Shown here: positions 25,451 to 33,519 of the stretch, piece by piece | Layout of the letters: each line of letters opens with the position of its first letter | Position numbering within the stretch: position 1 is the first letter of the stretch | Assembly (NCBI GenBank): GCA_023428295.1 | Contig: JAEYYV010000047.1 | Location: 1-43,662 of the forward strand | From: Pseudomonadota bacterium | Lineage (GTDB): Bacteria; Myxococcota_A; Polyangia; Haliangiales; Haliangiaceae | DNA: 43,662 bases | Direction: 5' to 3' | Notes under the pieces: generated by a model | What the model saw: the letters and a program-made list of their open reading frames with translations, nothing else | Database searches by the model: none | What the model was told of the DNA's origin: nothing | Program-made: the position numbers and the translations under genes

Positions 25451-27979
25451 ATGACTCGCTACGTGATCGGACTACACGAGCTCGACTGGTCGGGAGCGCC
25501 CGAGGTCGGAGGGAAAGGCGCGAACCTCGCGCACCTGTCACGCGTCGAGGGGATCCGCGTGCCGGTCGGATTCTGCGTCACGACGGATGCGTTTCTCGAG
25601 GTGACGCACGGGCACCGCGAGCTCGCGACGTTGCTCGAGAAGCTCGCAGGACTCGCGGCGCACGAGCGCCACGAGATCCACGAGGTGAGCGCCGCGATTC
25701 GCCGTGTGATCGAGGGAACGCCGATCCCGCCGATGATCGAACGGGCCATCGCAGAGCGCGTTGTGGGGCTCGGCGAGAACCTCGCGTTCGCGGTGCGATC
25801 GAGCGCGACCGCGGAGGATATGCCCACGGCGTCGTCTGCTGGCCAGCACGATTCGTATCTGAACATCGTCGGCGCTCGGGACATCTCGGTGCACGTGCGT
25901 CGCTGCTGGGCGTCGCTGTTCACGGAGCGCGCGGTGGCGTATCGGATCCAGGACGGCATCGATCACCGGCGCGTGCAGATGGCGGTCGTGATCCAGCGAA
26001 TGGTGTCTCCGCGCATCTCGGGCATCGCGTTCACCGCAGATCCGCTCACGTCGAATCGCAAGGTGATGTCGATCGACGCGGTCTACGGGCTCGGTGATGC
26101 GTTGGTCTCGGGCGCGGTCAACGCGGACACGTACCGCGTGCGCGACGGGGCGATCGAGCTCGTGCGTCAGCTCGAGCCGAACGCGCGGATCCTCGCCGAC
26201 GAGCAGGTGCGCGAGCTCGAGCGACTCGGCAGGATCATCGAGCGTCACCAGGGGGAGCCGCAGGACATCGAGTGGTGCCTCGACGACACCGGCTTTCTCA
26301 TCGTCCAGAGCCGCCCGATCACGACGCTGTACCCGGTGCCGGAGCAGGACGACGCGCCGCACGTGTACATCTCCGTCGGGCATCAGCAGATGATGACGGA
26401 CGTGATGCGGCCGCTCGGGCTGTCGATGTGGCTGCTCACCACGCCCGCGTCGATGCGAGTGGCAGGGGGGCGCTTGTTCGTGGACGCAGCGCCGCTGCTC
26501 GCATCGCCTGCGCGCGCGGCGGTGGTCGCGACGCTCGGACACTCCGATCCGCTCATGAAGGACGCGCTGTCGACGCTCGTCGAACGCGGCTTCGTGCCAC
26601 CCGTGTCAACCGTCCCGGAGGGCCCACCGCCAGCGGTGTTCGGACCGCCGCCGGTGATCGACAACGATCCGTCGATCGCCGCGGCGATCGTCGCGCGCAG
26701 CCAGGCATCGATCGAGACGCTGCGGCGCGAGATCGCCACGCAGACCGGAGCCGCCGTGTTCGATTTCATCCTCGCGGATCTCGTGGAGCTGGCGAAGCAC
26801 CTCCGCGATCCGCAGAGCACTGCGCTGATCCTGGCGGCCATGGGTGCGGCCACGTGGATCAACACGCACGCACGAGAATGGCTCGGCGAGTCGAACGCGG
26901 CAGACACACTCTCGCTGTCGGCGCCCGACAACGCGACGTCCGAGATGGGGCTCGCGTTACTCGACGTCGCCGACGTGATCCGTCCGTGGCCACAGGTGGT
27001 CGACTATCTGCAGCGCGCGACCGACGCGACGTTCTTCGAGGGATTCTCGACGCTCGACGGCGGCCCGGCCGCGCGCGATGCGATCGCCGCGTACCTCGCT
27101 GCCTACGGCGCGCGATGCGTCGGCGAGATCGACATCACGCGCACGCGCTGGGCGGAGTCTCCGACGACGATCGTGCCGCTGATCCTCGCGCACGTCCGGC
27201 GGTTCGAGCCTGGCGAGAGCCGACGAAAGTTCGAGCGAGGCCAGCGCGACGCTGCGGCCAAGGAGCGCGAGTTCCTCGATCGGCTCGCGCGGCTGCCCGA
27301 CGGCGCGCAGAAGGTCGAGGAGATGCGCGCCAAGATCAGCGTGCTGCGAAACTTCATCGGGTATCGCGAGTATCCGAAGTTCGCGATGGTCCAGCGCTAC
27401 TTCGAGTATCGCAAAGCGATCCTGCGCGAGATCGACCGGCTCGTCGCTGCGGGCGCGTTGGCCGCCGTCGACGACGCGTACTACCTGACCTTCGCGGAGC
27501 TGCACGAAGCGGCGAGGGCGGGATCGGTCGACGAGGAGCTCGTGCGCGACATCGACGAGCGGCGCGTGGACTACGTGCACTACGAGAAGCTCACGCCGCC
27601 GCGCGTGATGACCTCCGAGGGCGAGGTCATCACGGGCACCTACGAGCGCGCGAGCCTCCCGCCGAACGCGCTCGTCGGGCTCGCCGTCTCGTCGGGCGTG
27701 ATCGAGGGACGCGCGCGCGTGATCGCGCGTATCGAGGACGCCACGCTCGAGGACGGAGACATCCTCGTGACCACGTTCACCGATCCCAGCTGGACGCCGA
27801 TGTTCGTGTCGATCAAGGGCCTCGTGACGGAGGTCGGTGGCCTCATGACGCACGGCGCGGTCATCGCGCGCGAGTACGGCGTGCCCGCGGTCGTCGGTGT
27901 GGAGCACGCGACGCGGCGAATCGTCGACGGCCAGCGCATTCGCATCAACGGCACCGACGGCTACGTCGAGCTGCTTTGA
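25451..27979 (+). CDS. Rifampicin-phosphotransferase-like (RPH-type) dikinase
   Basis: The 842-aa enzyme has an N-terminal ATP-grasp domain (VGGKGANL with Lys22; VRSSATAED with Arg116), a long middle domain (about 330-735) and a C-terminal swivelling phosphohistidine domain (GGLMTHGAVIAREYG, His801). In PEP synthase and pyruvate phosphate dikinase the His domain is internal and a TIM barrel follows. Here the His domain is last and no barrel is present, which is the RPH arrangement and length. RPH uses ATP, water and rifampicin to give phospho-rifampicin, AMP and phosphate. Many relatives probably act on other compounds, so resistance is not shown. It seems to be a single-gene unit. Confidence 0.8.
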   Translation: MTRYVIGLHELDWSGAPEVGGKGANLAHLSRVEGIRVPVGFCVTTDAFLEVTHGHRELATLLEKLAGLAAHERHEIHEVSAAIRRVIEGTPIPPMIERAIAERVVGLGENLAFAVRSSATAEDMPTASSAGQHDSYLNIVGARDISVHVRRCWASLFTERAVAYRIQDGIDHRRVQMAVVIQRMVSPRISGIAFTADPLTSNRKVMSIDAVYGLGDALVSGAVNADTYRVRDGAIELVRQLEPNARILADEQVRELERLGRIIERHQGEPQDIEWCLDDTGFLIVQSRPITTLYPVPEQDDAPHVYISVGHQQMMTDVMRPLGLSMWLLTTPASMRVAGGRLFVDAAPLLASPARAAVVATLGHSDPLMKDALSTLVERGFVPPVSTVPEGPPPAVFGPPPVIDNDPSIAAAIVARSQASIETLRREIATQTGAAVFDFILADLVELAKHLRDPQSTALILAAMGAATWINTHAREWLGESNAADTLSLSAPDNATSEMGLALLDVADVIRPWPQVVDYLQRATDATFFEGFSTLDGGPAARDAIAAYLAAYGARCVGEIDITRTRWAESPTTIVPLILAHVRRFEPGESRRKFERGQRDAAAKEREFLDRLARLPDGAQKVEEMRAKISVLRNFIGYREYPKFAMVQRYFEYRKAILREIDRLVAAGALAAVDDAYYLTFAELHEAARAGSVDEELVRDIDERRVDYVHYEKLTPPRVMTSEGEVITGTYERASLPPNALVGLAVSSGVIEGRARVIARIEDATLEDGDILVTTFTDPSWTPMFVSIKGLVTEVGGLMTHGAVIAREYGVPAVVGVEHATRRIVDGQRIRINGTDGYVELL

Positions 27980-28032
27980 GAGAGCGCATCTCGCCGAGGC
28001 CCACCGAGCGAGCGGCGATGTTCGCGGGGTGC

Positions 28033-28341
28033 TCAGTACTGGCGATCGTTGGCACCCGGGTTGAACTTCGCGCGGAACCACGAGCCGATCGCGGCCGGCA
28101 GCTTGGGGAGCGCGCCCGCGTGCGCCGCGAACGAACTCGCGCCGCTCGCCTTCGCATCACGCACGGCCGCGTCGTGTGCATAGGCTTCCGGCGTGTAGTA
28201 GTTGCCGAGCCACTTCCAGTCGGTGCCCGGACCGACGCGGCCGAGCGCGTTGTTGTCCGGTTCGTACGGCGGTGTGTTCTGACCGCCCGAGACCATCGAC
28301 AACAGATCTTCCGAAACGACGTCGAACGCAGTCGTACGCAT
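28033..28341 (-). CDS. Small protein with double-glycine secretion leader, possible effector
   Basis: The 102-aa product starts at ATG 28341 (weak GGGGGC six bases before). Residues 1-20 (MRTTAFDVVSEDLLSMVSGG) fit a double-glycine leader: Phe at -15, Val at -12, Leu at -7, Val at -4, then Gly-Gly. Such leaders direct export through ABC transporters that carry a C39 peptidase. The 82-aa mature part has no Cys. A Gly-rich GRVGPGTD segment is followed 17 residues later by AHDAAV, a spacing like the calcium loop and His-Asp pair of phospholipase A2, with Cys positions replaced; this is weak. The gene faces away from a PhyH dioxygenase. No transporter or immunity gene is adjacent. Confidence 0.6.
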   Translation of the reverse strand: MRTTAFDVVSEDLLSMVSGGQNTPPYEPDNNALGRVGPGTDWKWLGNYYTPEAYAHDAAVRDAKASGASSFAAHAGALPKLPAAIGSWFRAKFNPGANDRQY

Positions 28342-28616
28342 GGAGTGCCCCCGGTCGGTCGAGTGCGAGAACGTCCGCACCGACGACGAATGCAGACAGT
28401 GCATCGCGTGTGCCCTGCGTTTGCCACCAATGGCTACAGAGTTAGCCACCACGTCCCGCTCACCGCGGTCGACACCTTGTCGACTCACGGATACGAGCCG
28501 GCGATCCAGGCGAAGCACGCGGCGCATGACGGCCGCGCGAAGTGGGCCCCTAGTTTCTGCGCATCGAGTGCAACACATGGGGCCGCGCCCCCTTTCCTGG
28601 GTGACGTGGCCTATCG
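28342..28616. other. 275-bp divergent intergenic region
   Basis: This is the longest non-coding gap in the window. It must drive the double-glycine-leader gene (-) and the PhyH gene (+). A palindrome-rich 14-mer (28461-28474, minus-strand TGTCGACCGCGGTG) recurs upstream of the other leader gene at 38060-38073. I see no convincing -35/-10 pair, no hairpin with T-run and no RNA gene. Confidence 0.5.
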
Positions 28617-29507
28617 TTGCAGACGGTGCCGACAACGCCGCTCGCGAGCGCGCCCGCTGATCGTGCGCGGTGGCGCGAACAAGCGCAGCGCGATGGCTAC
28701 CTCTACGTGCCGCGGCTGCTGGCGCCCGAGGCCCTCGCTCCGCTCCGCTCGCTGATCGATGCGGCCTTGCGAGCGCGCGGATGGCTCGTTCCACGAGAGG
28801 TGGCGGCACGCGATGCGGCAGCAGGCAATGTGGCGGCACGCGATGCGACGGCAAGCGATGCGGCGGCTGGCAGTAGTCGTTTGCTCGTGGGCGCGACCGA
28901 CCCGGCGCTGCGGCTGGGACGTCCCGACGACGCGCGTTGGTTCGCCTTTCTCGCGGACGTGCTGCAAAGCGAGGCGTGTCACGCGCTCGCGGAGTCGCCG
29001 GCGCTCGTACAGGCGGTGGCCGCGATGCTCGGCGTCGATCCCTTTGTGGATGCCCCACGCGTCGATCTGCACGCTGCCCGGCACGCTGCCCGGCACGCTG
29101 CCCCGCACGTCGAGGCGCACGTCGGCACCGTGTGCCGCATCGTCTCGCCTGGCGACCCGATGTTGTCGACACCGCCTCATCAAGACGCGGCGTACGTGAA
29201 CGACGCCGCGCAGGTATGGACGGCGTGGATTCCACTCGTGCCATGTCCGCGCGAGCTCGGTCCGTTGGCCGTGTGGGCCGGCTCGCATCGTGGTGGGCTG
29301 CGCGAGCATGGACCCGTCGCGCCGGGCGGGACCGACGCAGGCAAGGCGATCGTCCCGGACGATGTCGTGTGGACGACGGGTGACCTCGAGCTCGGCGACG
29401 TCGTGTTCTTCAGCTCGCTGACCGTGCATCGCGCGCTCGACAACGTGACCGCCGACCGGCTCCGTGTGTCCATCGACTACCGGTATCGCGCGCCGCACAA
29501 CGCCTGA
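28617..29507 (+). CDS. Phytanoyl-CoA dioxygenase (PhyH) family Fe(II)/2-oxoglutarate oxygenase
   Basis: The 296-aa protein starts at TTG 28617 or GTG 28626; neither has a good ribosome binding site. The iron triad is present: HQD in PPHQDAAYVND, and the distal His in SLTVHRALDN, followed by an Arg in DRLRVSIDYRYR for 2-oxoglutarate. YLYVPRLL near the N-terminus is typical of PhyH proteins. Two Ala-rich insertions made of DNA tandem repeats (28800-28874 and 29069-29104) interrupt the usual sequence. PhyH enzymes hydroxylate small molecules or, in natural-product clusters, peptides. It is divergent from the double-glycine-leader gene, so a peptide substrate can be imagined but is not shown. Confidence 0.8.
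   Translation: MQTVPTTPLASAPADRARWREQAQRDGYLYVPRLLAPEALAPLRSLIDAALRARGWLVPREVAARDAAAGNVAARDATASDAAAGSSRLLVGATDPALRLGRPDDARWFAFLADVLQSEACHALAESPALVQAVAAMLGVDPFVDAPRVDLHAARHAARHAAPHVEAHVGTVCRIVSPGDPMLSTPPHQDAAYVNDAAQVWTAWIPLVPCPRELGPLAVWAGSHRGGLREHGPVAPGGTDAGKAIVPDDVVWTTGDLELGDVVFFSSLTVHRALDNVTADRLRVSIDYRYRAPHNA
28800..28874 (+). repeat. Five 15-bp tandem units inside the PhyH gene
   Basis: Units start at 28800, 28815, 28830, 28845 and 28860; the first and third are identical. They encode VAARD, AAAGN, VAARD, ATASD and AAAGS, an in-frame pentapeptide expansion. Confidence 0.9.
29069..29104 (+). repeat. Three 12-bp tandem units inside the PhyH gene
   Basis: The unit GCACGCTGCCCG occurs twice and then once with a final C. 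It encodes an alternating His-Ala-Ala-Arg run in frame, just before the iron-binding domain. Confidence 0.9.
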
Positions 29508-29604
29508 CCGACCGCTCGAGAGCCGATCGCGCCTCGTGAACACGCTGTGATCGCGCGGTGATCGGCCTCGCCATCGCCGGCGTGGACCTACGAGTGAGCC
29601 GATC

Positions 29605-30792
29605 GTGGGCCTCGGTCGTACGGAGGCCGTGGGGACAAATCACGTACGAAAGTGCTTCGCGGGTCCGCTGGCTGGATTCGCGGTCTGCTTCGTCGCCGCG
29701 TCCGCATCGCCTGCACGCGCGGGCGATTGCGCGCCGCCGACGCCGGAGTGCCATCTCGCCAACGGACAGAAGCTGCTCGCGAGCGATCCGAGTCGCGCGG
29801 CGAAGGAGCTGTTGGCAAGCTATCAGCTCGACGAGCGCACCGAGACGCTGACGCTGTACGCGCAGGCGCTCACCGCGGACAAGCAGTACGCGCTCGCGCT
29901 CGAGACGTGGCAGCGGATCATCGTGTTTCGCGAGAGCGAGATCGAGTCGGCCAACGAGGGCATGCGGCTGCGCAAGACCGCGGCGGCGAGCAAGGTGAAG
30001 AAGGCCACGGCGCAGGAGGCGAGCGAGGTCGCGGCCGCGGAGATCATGAAGCTGTGGGGCAGCGTGGCGCGCGTGCGCGTGAAGCTGGGCACGGAGCAGG
30101 TCGTGGTCACGCGCGGCGGCGTGGAGGTGGATGCGGCGAAGGAGATCGTGGTCAACGCGGGCGGCGACGAGCTGGTGTTCACGCGGCGCGATGGCTCGCT
30201 GTCCCGCGCGTGGGTGAACCTCGCGGCAGGGCAGAGCACGCAGATCAGCGTGCCGCCCGTCGAGATCGCGATGAAGGCGAGGTCCGCCCGGAAGGTCTCC
30301 TCGGGATCGCCGACGAAGTCGGAGATGCCCGGGACGGGCGCATCGCGAGAGCCGGCAGCTCCGCGAGCCCCACGCGTGCCGGATCCGCGCGAGGCGGTCG
30401 AGCCTGCGCCCTCGGTGATCGAGACCGATCGCGTCGTGACCGGCGAGGCGCGCCCGCGGACGACGATCCGCGTGGGCATCGGCCTCGGCGTCGCCGGTGT
30501 GGTCGGCTTGGGCGTCGCGGCGACGCTCGGCGTGATCGCGAAGAGCGACTTCGATACCGCGCGGGAGCTCGGCTGCGACGCGAGCGGTCAGTGTCCGATC
30601 GGCGCGGCGACCGAGATGGCGCAGCGATCGAACGATCGCGCACGCGCCGCGCAGATCACCGCGCTCGGTGGCGGCGCGCTCGTCGCGGCGGGCGCGACGC
30701 TGGTCCTGCTCGGACGACGCCCGGTCGCGCAGGAGCGCATGACCGTGAGCGTGAACCCCTCGACGATCTCGATCGGATGGAGTCTCCAATGA
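29605..30792 (+). CDS. TPR-type secreted/membrane protein with paired TM tail
   Basis: From GTG 29605 the protein has 395 aa; GTG 29629 would remove eight residues. A signal peptide ends near SASPARA. Two TPR-like helix pairs follow (GQKLLASDPSRAAKELL, LTADKQYALALETWQRII), then a coiled Lys/Ala-rich stretch, a beta-rich PEGA-like part and a Pro-rich linker. Two Gly/Ala-rich membrane segments (VGIGLGVAGVVGLGVAATLG; LGGGALVAAGATLVLLGRR) enclose about 45 residues with two Cys. Its TGA overlaps the ATG of the next gene. Same layout as the genes at 13640 and 22773. Role unknown, envelope-located. Confidence 0.75.
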   Translation: MGLGRTEAVGTNHVRKCFAGPLAGFAVCFVAASASPARAGDCAPPTPECHLANGQKLLASDPSRAAKELLASYQLDERTETLTLYAQALTADKQYALALETWQRIIVFRESEIESANEGMRLRKTAAASKVKKATAQEASEVAAAEIMKLWGSVARVRVKLGTEQVVVTRGGVEVDAAKEIVVNAGGDELVFTRRDGSLSRAWVNLAAGQSTQISVPPVEIAMKARSARKVSSGSPTKSEMPGTGASREPAAPRAPRVPDPREAVEPAPSVIETDRVVTGEARPRTTIRVGIGLGVAGVVGLGVAATLGVIAKSDFDTARELGCDASGQCPIGAATEMAQRSNDRARAAQITALGGGALVAAGATLVLLGRRPVAQERMTVSVNPSTISIGWSLQ

Positions 30793-32042
30793 ACATCGCC
30801 AAGATCTTCGCGCTCGGCCTCGTGGTCGGTTGCACGCACGACATCGAGACGTACAAGCCGCTCGACGTGCAGCGCGCACGCGAGCTCGACGTTCTCTTCG
30901 TCATCGATGACTCTCCGGATCGCGCGACGTACGACGTGATGGCCCAGCAGCTCGACGTGTTGCAAGCGCAGCTCGCGAGCGTAGATGGACAGCTGCCGAG
31001 CCTTCACGTCGGCGTGGTCACCACGGATCTCGGCACGAGCTCGACGGACGACGCGTTGCCGCTGCGCCCGACGGTGATGGGCTGCTTCGGCGACGGCAAG
31101 GAGGCCAAGCTTCAGAGGTTCACGTCGAACATCACGGATGCCTACTTGTCCGACGAGCGCGCCGCGAGCGGTGGCCGCACGAGGAACTACACGGGCGAGC
31201 TCGCGGTCGAGCTCGCGAAGCTGACGAACCCGGACATGCCGCCGGCAGGCTGCGAGATCGAGCAGCCACTCGAGGCCATGCGCCGCGCGCTCGATCCCGC
31301 GACGAACCCGGACTTCCTTCGCGACGGCGCGCTGCTTCACGTCGTGTTCCTCACGAACGAGGACGACTGCTCGCTGAAGAGCGCCGCGCTCCTCGAGCCA
31401 CTCGACACCACGCTCGGTCCGCTGACGTCGTTTCGCTGCACGCGCGAGGGCGTGATCTGCGATCCGGACGATCCAGCGCGGCCAGGTCGCCACGACAAGT
31501 GCCGCCCCCGCGAGGACTCGCGGTTCGTGGCGCCCGTCGGGCAGTACATCGACTTCCTCGCGAGCCTCAAAGCAGATCGCAGGGACGTGACGGTGACGGC
31601 CGTCGGCGGAGCGCGCGCCGACTTCATCGTGCGTGACTTCGGTCAGCCGCTGCTCCATCCGGTGTGCTCGGGACCCGGCGGCCTCGCGTTTCCAGCGGTG
31701 CGCATCGGCGCAGTCGTCGACGCGTTCGGCGGCTCGATCGCCGATAGCTGCTCGCAGGTCGACGCGTACGCGCAGGTCAGCGCGCCCGTCGTCAATCGCC
31801 AGCGCTCGTGTTTTCCGTCGCTCGCGGCGACGGAGATGGACGACTGCACCGTCACCGAGATCGCGGGCGACATCGAGACGGACTTCGCGCGATGCACCGA
31901 CGGCGACGCCGGCCCGTGCTGGTACGCGTACACCGACGCGGCCGCGTGTCCCGCGGGCGAGAACCTCGGCATCGCGATCAAGCGCGGCGATCGCACCATG
32001 CCGGCAGACTCGCGTATCGAAGCGCGCTGCTTTGTCCGCTAG
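30789..32042 (+). CDS. vWA-like lipoprotein
   Basis: The 417-aa protein starts at ATG 30789 (ATGA overlap). Its lipoprotein signal ends in VVGC (Cys15). The body resembles a von Willebrand A fold: DVLFVIDDSPDRATY stands where a MIDAS DxSxS motif would be but has Asp for the second Ser, and HVVFLTNEDDCS matches the fourth strand. Ten or more Cys in the C-terminal half suggest disulfides. This type is common in myxobacterial genomes and its function is not established. It is coupled to the TPR membrane protein, so the two probably form an envelope complex. Confidence 0.75.
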   Translation: MNIAKIFALGLVVGCTHDIETYKPLDVQRARELDVLFVIDDSPDRATYDVMAQQLDVLQAQLASVDGQLPSLHVGVVTTDLGTSSTDDALPLRPTVMGCFGDGKEAKLQRFTSNITDAYLSDERAASGGRTRNYTGELAVELAKLTNPDMPPAGCEIEQPLEAMRRALDPATNPDFLRDGALLHVVFLTNEDDCSLKSAALLEPLDTTLGPLTSFRCTREGVICDPDDPARPGRHDKCRPREDSRFVAPVGQYIDFLASLKADRRDVTVTAVGGARADFIVRDFGQPLLHPVCSGPGGLAFPAVRIGAVVDAFGGSIADSCSQVDAYAQVSAPVVNRQRSCFPSLAATEMDDCTVTEIAGDIETDFARCTDGDAGPCWYAYTDAAACPAGENLGIAIKRGDRTMPADSRIEARCFVR

Positions 32043-32098
32043 TTGCGCCCAGCGATCTGGGTCGATCCGGGCCGTTTCCACACTCGTAGTACCTGCCA

Positions 32099-32105
32099 CG
32101 GGAGG
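32099..32105 (+). promoter_or_regulatory. Shine-Dalgarno fixing the GTG start at 32110
   Basis: GGGAGG lies about five bases before GTG 32110. This chooses a start that yields a normal lipoprotein signal and excludes the much longer in-frame reading from 31633, which would overlap the vWA gene. Confidence 0.7.
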
Positions 32106-32109
32106 CATC

Positions 32110-33519
32110 GTGAAGAAGCTCGCAGCACTGGCCTGTGTATTGTTTGCATGTGGTGGCTCGTCCAAGCCCGCCGCCACGACAACCGCGAAGACCCAGACCA
32201 CTGCGCCGGCACGCTCTGGGGACGAGACGTCCGAGTCCGACGCTGCGCCCGCCGACCCCGCGTCGTTGTACGTTCGCCTCGGCAAGAAAGAGGCGATCAC
32301 CGCGGTCGTCGACGAGCTCATCGCACGCGTCGCGAGCGATGCGCGGATCAAGCATCGCTTCTTCAACACCAACATCCCGAAGCTGAAGCGCCTCCTCGTC
32401 GAGCTCGTGTGCATGGCGACAGGCGGTCCGTGCAAGTACACGGGGCTCGACATGGAGACCTCGCACGCCGGCATGGAGATCGTCGAGGAAGAGTTCGCCG
32501 CCCTCGTCGAGGATCTCGCGGGCGCGCTCGACAAGTTCGACGTGCCGGCGAAAGAGAAGGGCGAGCTGCTCGGCGCGCTCGGGCCGATGGCGCCGCAGAT
32601 GGTGACGCCCGCGGAGCGCTTGAAGCCGGTGTCCGACGCGCTGATCGCGAAGGCGACGGGCGTTGCCGTGAAGCTCGGCGGCGACGCGGCAGACGTGATG
32701 CAAGCGGCGATCGTCGCGGCCAAGCGCGGCCAGCGAAACTACGCGGACCAGCTGTTCTCGCGCGTCGAGCAGATCACGGGGACCAAGGTCGTCGCCGCCG
32801 CAGCACCCGCGTTCCGCGATGGCGCGCCGCCGCGCATCGACACGCCGCTGAAGAAGATGAAGGACACGGGCCCGCAGGCGAGAGCGGTGGGCAACTCCGA
32901 CGAGGATGACAAGGGGCCCAGGCTCCCCGGCTCGCTCTCGGGCTACGTGACGATCGACGGCAAGCCCATCGATGGTCTCGGCATGGTCATGCTCTGGCCG
33001 GAGAAGGGCAAAGCGAAGCGCCGCACGCCGAAGCGCCGCATCGTCGAGCAGCGCGACAAGACGTTCTTGCCGCGCGTCCTCGCGGTGCCGCCGGGGTCCA
33101 CGGTCGCGTTCCCCAACTTCGACGGCGTGTTCCACAACGTGTTCTCGATCTCCGCGCCGAAGAAGTTCGACATCGGCCTCTACAAAGACGGCGACACGCG
33201 CGAGGTCAAGTTCGAGAAGGCGGGCATCGTGCGCCTCGGCTGCAACATCCACGCGAAGATGGCCTCGTACATCGTCGTCGTCGATGCGCCGCACTACATC
33301 GTCACGGAGGGCGCGAAGGAGTTCACGTTCCGGAGCCTCGCGCCCGGCACGTACAGGGTCCGCGCGTGGAGCGAGAAGAGCGCCGCACCTGTCGAGAGCC
33401 AGATCACGATCAAAGCCGGCGTGAACAACATGAACTTCGACGTGACCGCCGATGCCGAGACGGGCCCGAGCGAGGACAAGTTCGGTATGACGCGTCAGGT
33501 GGCGCCTTCGGCGCGCTAG
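32110..33519 (+). CDS. Lipoprotein fusing a truncated haemoglobin with a cupredoxin-like domain
   Basis: The 469-aa protein starts at GTG 32110. Its signal ends in LFAC (Cys14). Residues 52-165 match a group I truncated globin, including FFNTNIPKLKRL, GGPCKYTGLDM and the proximal haem ligand His119 in SHAGM. The usual B9-B10 Phe-Tyr is Leu70-Ile71, so the distal hydrogen-bonding Tyr is missing. A helical spacer (170-245) leads to a cupredoxin-like domain (275-400) with plausible copper ligands His342 (FHNVFS), Cys378, His381 and Met384 (GCNIHAKM). The C-terminal part is a beta-sandwich. A periplasmic or outer-membrane haem-copper protein is inferred, perhaps for NO or oxygen chemistry or electron transfer. 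Confidence 0.8.
   Translation: MKKLAALACVLFACGGSSKPAATTTAKTQTTAPARSGDETSESDAAPADPASLYVRLGKKEAITAVVDELIARVASDARIKHRFFNTNIPKLKRLLVELVCMATGGPCKYTGLDMETSHAGMEIVEEEFAALVEDLAGALDKFDVPAKEKGELLGALGPMAPQMVTPAERLKPVSDALIAKATGVAVKLGGDAADVMQAAIVAAKRGQRNYADQLFSRVEQITGTKVVAAAAPAFRDGAPPRIDTPLKKMKDTGPQARAVGNSDEDDKGPRLPGSLSGYVTIDGKPIDGLGMVMLWPEKGKAKRRTPKRRIVEQRDKTFLPRVLAVPPGSTVAFPNFDGVFHNVFSISAPKKFDIGLYKDGDTREVKFEKAGIVRLGCNIHAKMASYIVVVDAPHYIVTEGAKEFTFRSLAPGTYRVRAWSEKSAAPVESQITIKAGVNNMNFDVTADAETGPSEDKFGMTRQVAPSAR

Noticed and set aside
25451..27979. Phosphoenolpyruvate synthase
   Set aside because: The phosphohistidine domain is at the C-terminus and no PEP-binding barrel follows, so the RPH arrangement fits better.
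26272..28755. An 827-codon plus-strand frame overlapping the RPH-like gene
   Set aside because: It is a shifted frame of a well-supported enzyme gene, with biased, motif-free translation.
29522..29566. Inverted repeat GCCGATC/GATCGGC after the PhyH gene as a terminator, and direct GTGATCG repeats at 29547-29564 as an operator
   Set aside because: The loop is 31 bases and there is no T-run. The seven-base repeats are GATC/CG-rich and expected by chance in this DNA.
30588..33294. Long minus-strand frames opposite the vWA lipoprotein and globin fusion
   Set aside because: They lack motifs, signal peptides and ribosome binding sites; the plus-strand genes have lipoboxes, coupling and recognisable folds.
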